A stretch of DNA of 64,000 nucleotides from contig NZ_JADWYJ010000002.1 of assembly GCF_021354595.1 (NCBI RefSeq), positions 806,001-870,000 of the forward strand. The letters are read 5' to 3'. The notes beneath the pieces are model-generated. The model saw only the letters and a program-made list of their open reading frames with translations. It did not search any database and was not told the origin of the DNA. This document shows, in pieces, positions 61,061-64,000 of this stretch. The position numbers and the translations under genes are program-made. How positions within the stretch are numbered: position 1 is the first letter of the stretch; every line of letters starts with the position of its first letter. This DNA comes from Maribellus sp. CM-23 (GTDB lineage: Bacteria; Bacteroidota; Bacteroidia; Bacteroidales; Prolixibacteraceae).

Positions 61061-64000
61061 ATGAAGAATAAATATCATCTTAAAAAAGTGCTGATGAATT
61101 TAACATGTTTTGTGCTTATTATGACGCTTTTCTCCAGCCTGACCTTTGCCTCCGATACTTATGGGCAGGGAATAAAGAGCACGGATGTTGCATTTGCACA
61201 GAAAATAAAAGATTTAGATCAGTTAATAACAGAAATAGAGGATCAAACAGAATACCGTTTCTTTTTTGAAGATCAGGCAATATCCAATAAAGACTATAAC
61301 GTAAAACTTAATATTTCAAAAGGATCAGTGTTCGAGGTCTTATCTGAGGTGGCAAATCAAACAGGTCTGGCTTTTCGACAATTAAATAATACTATTGCGA
61401 TCAAAGCGAAATTCGATGCTAATGACCAACTTGAAACGAATGCAATATCTGTTCAACCAAGAACAATTAGCATTACCGGAACGGTTACAGATGCATTCAA
61501 TGATGAGCCGATACCAGGAGTAAATGTTTTAATAGCAGGTACCTCTCTTGGTACTACTACTGATGTTGATGGTATTTACCAGTTGTTGGTTACTGAGGGG
61601 GATACACTAATCTTTTCATTCATCGGTTATGAAGTACAAAAAATTGAAGTCGGGAAAATAAAAATTGTTAACGTAAGGCTTTCAGCACAAACCGAAATGA
61701 TAGAGGAGGCAGTTGTTGTAGCATTCGGGAAGCAACGCAAAGAAAGTGTTGTTTCAGCCATAACAACGGTTAACACTGCTGATTTAAAGGTACCATCAAG
61801 TAATTTAACAACTGCACTGTCGGGTAGAATGGCCGGCTTGATTGCCTACCAAACAACAGGCGCACCAGGTGAAGAGGATGCTCAGTTTTTTGTACGTAGT
61901 GTTACTTCCTTTGGTAGTGGATTGACTTCGCCATTAATTTTAATTGATAATATTGAAATGACATCACGGGATCTATCGAGGCTTAATCCTGATGATATTG
62001 CCAGTTTCTCCATTTTAAAAGATGCTTCGGCCACTGCTCTTTATGGGGCTAGAGGTGCTAACGGAGTTGTTTTGGTAACAACAAAAGAGGGGAAGAAGGG
62101 AGCAGTGGATGTACAGGTTCGCGTTGAGTCCTCTGTTTCCACTCCTACAACGAAGGTAGATATTGTTGATCCGGTCTCCTTTATGGAGTATTCAAATATC
62201 GCAAGCTTGACACGTCATGGCGAATTAACCTATCCGCAAAGTAAAATCGACCAAACAAAAGTCCCGAACAGAAACCCGTACGTCTATCCGGCAGTTGACT
62301 GGAAGGACCTTTTAACGAGAAATTACTCGGTAAACCAGAGAGCAAATATCAACCTTACTGGTGGTGGCGAAGCTGCAACGTACTACATTGCTGGTTCTTT
62401 TTCACAAGACAATGGAATCTTACAGGTCGATCCGGTGAATCCATTTAATACCAACATTAAAGTGAAATCATACGTCGTTCGGTCGAACGTTAATCTAAAT
62501 TTAAGCAAATCATTAGAAGCAAAGGTTAGGGTAAATGGAAGTTTTGAAGACTATACTGGTCCTATCGGGGAATCAGGAAGTGGCGGAGCCAATACCTACG
62601 GAAAAACACTGATTGCCAATCCTGTATTATTCCCGGCAGTATACGCCCCAGACAAGGAGACACAATATCTTGATCGTATGTTGTTTGGCAATTATTCTGA
62701 TGATGAGTACGGATTAGGCTCTGATCAATATATCAATCCATACGCTGATGTTATGAAAGGGTATGAAGATGTGAGAAATAACACTTTTTTAGCACAATTG
62801 GAGTTGCATCAGAATCTTGACATGGTAACCAAAGGTTTAAAAGCCCGTTTTATCGGGAGTATTACACGTTATTCAGGATTTAATATTCAGCGCAGTTACG
62901 AACCTTTTTATTACCAATATGTGAAAGGGACTTACGATCCTGAAAATACCTCCTTCCCTTATGAATTAGCGGTATTAAATCCGGAAGAAGGCTCAGATTT
63001 TATAGACTACAGCGCTGGCGATAAATTTGTTAGATCCAGTTATTATGGAGAAGGGGCCATTTTGTATAACAGGAACTTTGCCGATAAACATAGTGTGGGA
63101 GGACTTTTAGTCGGTTCGTTTAAAGAAAGTATGGATGGAAGCCCTAAAAACCTGGACACTTCATTGCCATCACGAAATATGTCGTTTGCAGGTCGTTTTA
63201 CTTATGGTTTTGATCAGACCTATTTCGTTGAGTTTAACTTTGGATTAAACGGTTCAGAGCGTTTTGATCCGGCGCATCGTTGGGGCTTTTTCCCTTCAAT
63301 AGGTGCCGGATGGCAAGTATCAAATGAACCTTTCTGGACCGGAATTAAAACAGTCGTTCCCAGTCTTAAAGTTAGGGCTACCTATGGTTTGGTTGGGAAC
63401 GATATTATTGTATCCAACAGCGATCGTTTCTTCTTTACGTCAAATATTAACCTAAACGGCTCATCTGCTGGCAGGTTCGGCAATAATCCGTATGAAACAT
63501 TCAGCCGTCCAACAATAGATATTTTGAGATATGCCAATCCTGATATTACATGGGAGGTTTCTTATAAAACCAACCTGGCAATTGAATTAGGGTTATTCGA
63601 TGATAATCTAAAGTTCATTGGAGAATTGTATCACGAAAGACGTACCAATATCGTTCAGTTGAGGCCTGATATTCCTTCAACTATGGGTTTAACTACCGGT
63701 ATCAGAACCAACTACGGCGAGGCTATTGGAAAAGGAGTTGACTTAACCCTGGATTTTAATAAAGCTTATAGCAACTCATTGTGGTTTATAATTAGAGGAA
63801 ACTTTACCTACGGAACATCAAAAATTACTAAATATGATGAATTGAACTACTCCGAAATTGCACCTTGGTTGTCTGTTGTAGGACAAAAGGTTGGGCAACA
63901 GCGGGGATATATTGCTGAACATTTGTTTATCGATGATGAGGAGGTAAGTAACTCACCCTTGCAGCAAGTTACCAGTGGCATAGGAGCATATCAGGCAGGT
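61061..64000 (+). CDS. SusC/RagA-family TonB-linked outer membrane protein with STN domain, partial
   Basis: From ATG 61061 the frame stays open to the window edge, giving 980 residues of about 1100. A signal peptide (LTFASDTYGQG) is followed by an STN domain (FAQKIKDLDQLITEIEDQTE), a carboxypeptidase-regulatory-like domain (ITGTVTDAFNDEPIPGVNVL), a plug with FSILKDASATALYGARGANG, and most of the barrel. Together with the sigma and FecR genes upstream it completes a third signalling importer. Its SusD and enzymes, and so its substrate, lie beyond the right edge. Confidence 0.94.
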   Translation, partial: MKNKYHLKKVLMNLTCFVLIMTLFSSLTFASDTYGQGIKSTDVAFAQKIKDLDQLITEIEDQTEYRFFFEDQAISNKDYNVKLNISKGSVFEVLSEVANQTGLAFRQLNNTIAIKAKFDANDQLETNAISVQPRTISITGTVTDAFNDEPIPGVNVLIAGTSLGTTTDVDGIYQLLVTEGDTLIFSFIGYEVQKIEVGKIKIVNVRLSAQTEMIEEAVVVAFGKQRKESVVSAITTVNTADLKVPSSNLTTALSGRMAGLIAYQTTGAPGEEDAQFFVRSVTSFGSGLTSPLILIDNIEMTSRDLSRLNPDDIASFSILKDASATALYGARGANGVVLVTTKEGKKGAVDVQVRVESSVSTPTTKVDIVDPVSFMEYSNIASLTRHGELTYPQSKIDQTKVPNRNPYVYPAVDWKDLLTRNYSVNQRANINLTGGGEAATYYIAGSFSQDNGILQVDPVNPFNTNIKVKSYVVRSNVNLNLSKSLEAKVRVNGSFEDYTGPIGESGSGGANTYGKTLIANPVLFPAVYAPDKETQYLDRMLFGNYSDDEYGLGSDQYINPYADVMKGYEDVRNNTFLAQLELHQNLDMVTKGLKARFIGSITRYSGFNIQRSYEPFYYQYVKGTYDPENTSFPYELAVLNPEEGSDFIDYSAGDKFVRSSYYGEGAILYNRNFADKHSVGGLLVGSFKESMDGSPKNLDTSLPSRNMSFAGRFTYGFDQTYFVEFNFGLNGSERFDPAHRWGFFPSIGAGWQVSNEPFWTGIKTVVPSLKVRATYGLVGNDIIVSNSDRFFFTSNINLNGSSAGRFGNNPYETFSRPTIDILRYANPDITWEVSYKTNLAIELGLFDDNLKFIGELYHERRTNIVQLRPDIPSTMGLTTGIRTNYGEAIGKGVDLTLDFNKAYSNSLWFIIRGNFTYGTSKITKYDELNYSEIAPWLSVVGQKVGQQRGYIAEHLFIDDEEVSNSPLQQVTSGIGAYQAG

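Overview
The window comes from a Bacteroidota bacterium, most likely an environmental Bacteroidales/Marinilabiliales-type relative; I cannot fix the genus. The evidence is three ECF sigma/FecR/SusC modules plus a fourth partial sigma gene, two SusD lipoproteins, two type IX secretion C-terminal sorting domains (on a phosphoesterase and a subtilisin-like protease), and promoters of the Bacteroidota TAnnTTTG type. It reads as chromosome: no integrase, transposase, phage or plasmid gene was seen.

Layout. 1-442: truncated ECF sigma gene. 0.8-5.4 kb: a DUF2264 protein, then a leftward operon for a two-subunit Tat-exported molybdenum hydroxylase with its MocA-like cofactor enzyme. 5.7-17.7 kb: ECF sigma, FecR, SusC, SusD, a LamG surface lipoprotein and two secreted metallophosphoesterases, suggesting import of a phosphorylated or phosphodiester substrate. 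17.8-29.4 kb: a second ECF/FecR/SusC/SusD locus with a sulfatase and a GH97 glycosidase, bounded by two direct copies of a tRNA-Val gene with the end of folC. The right copy belongs to intact folC; the left one holds a decayed folC fragment. 29-38.6 kb: housekeeping genes (folC, PhoH-type ATPase, mtaB, inositol monophosphatase, glycosyltransferase, thioesterase, K+/H+ antiporter).

38.7-43.7 kb: a five-gene operon for a heterodisulfide-reductase-like iron-sulfur flavoprotein complex with a membrane subunit. 43.8-46.4 kb: a TPP riboswitch upstream of a TonB-dependent receptor, probably a thiamine-related importer. 46.5-52.8 kb: leftward genes for a RidA/chorismatase-like protein, deoC, a DUF2007 protein, xseB, xseA, a T9SS-exported S8 protease and a MORN-like repeat protein. 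53-58.6 kb: a GH109-like oxidoreductase-fold enzyme, an Nramp metal transporter, a YbaK deacylase, the divergent dps/oxyR pair and a small Tat-type protein with a possible attenuated leader. 59-64 kb: a third ECF/FecR/SusC module cut by the window end.

How it works together. In each ECF/FecR/SusC module the SusC N-terminal STN domain is expected to signal through FecR to release the sigma factor when substrate is bound. All three FecR-SusC junctions contain a hairpin, which may set the ratio of regulator to transporter. The strongest candidates for something new are the tRNA-Val/folC repeats bounding an 11-kb cassette and the Hdr-like complex, whose electron partner is not encoded here.
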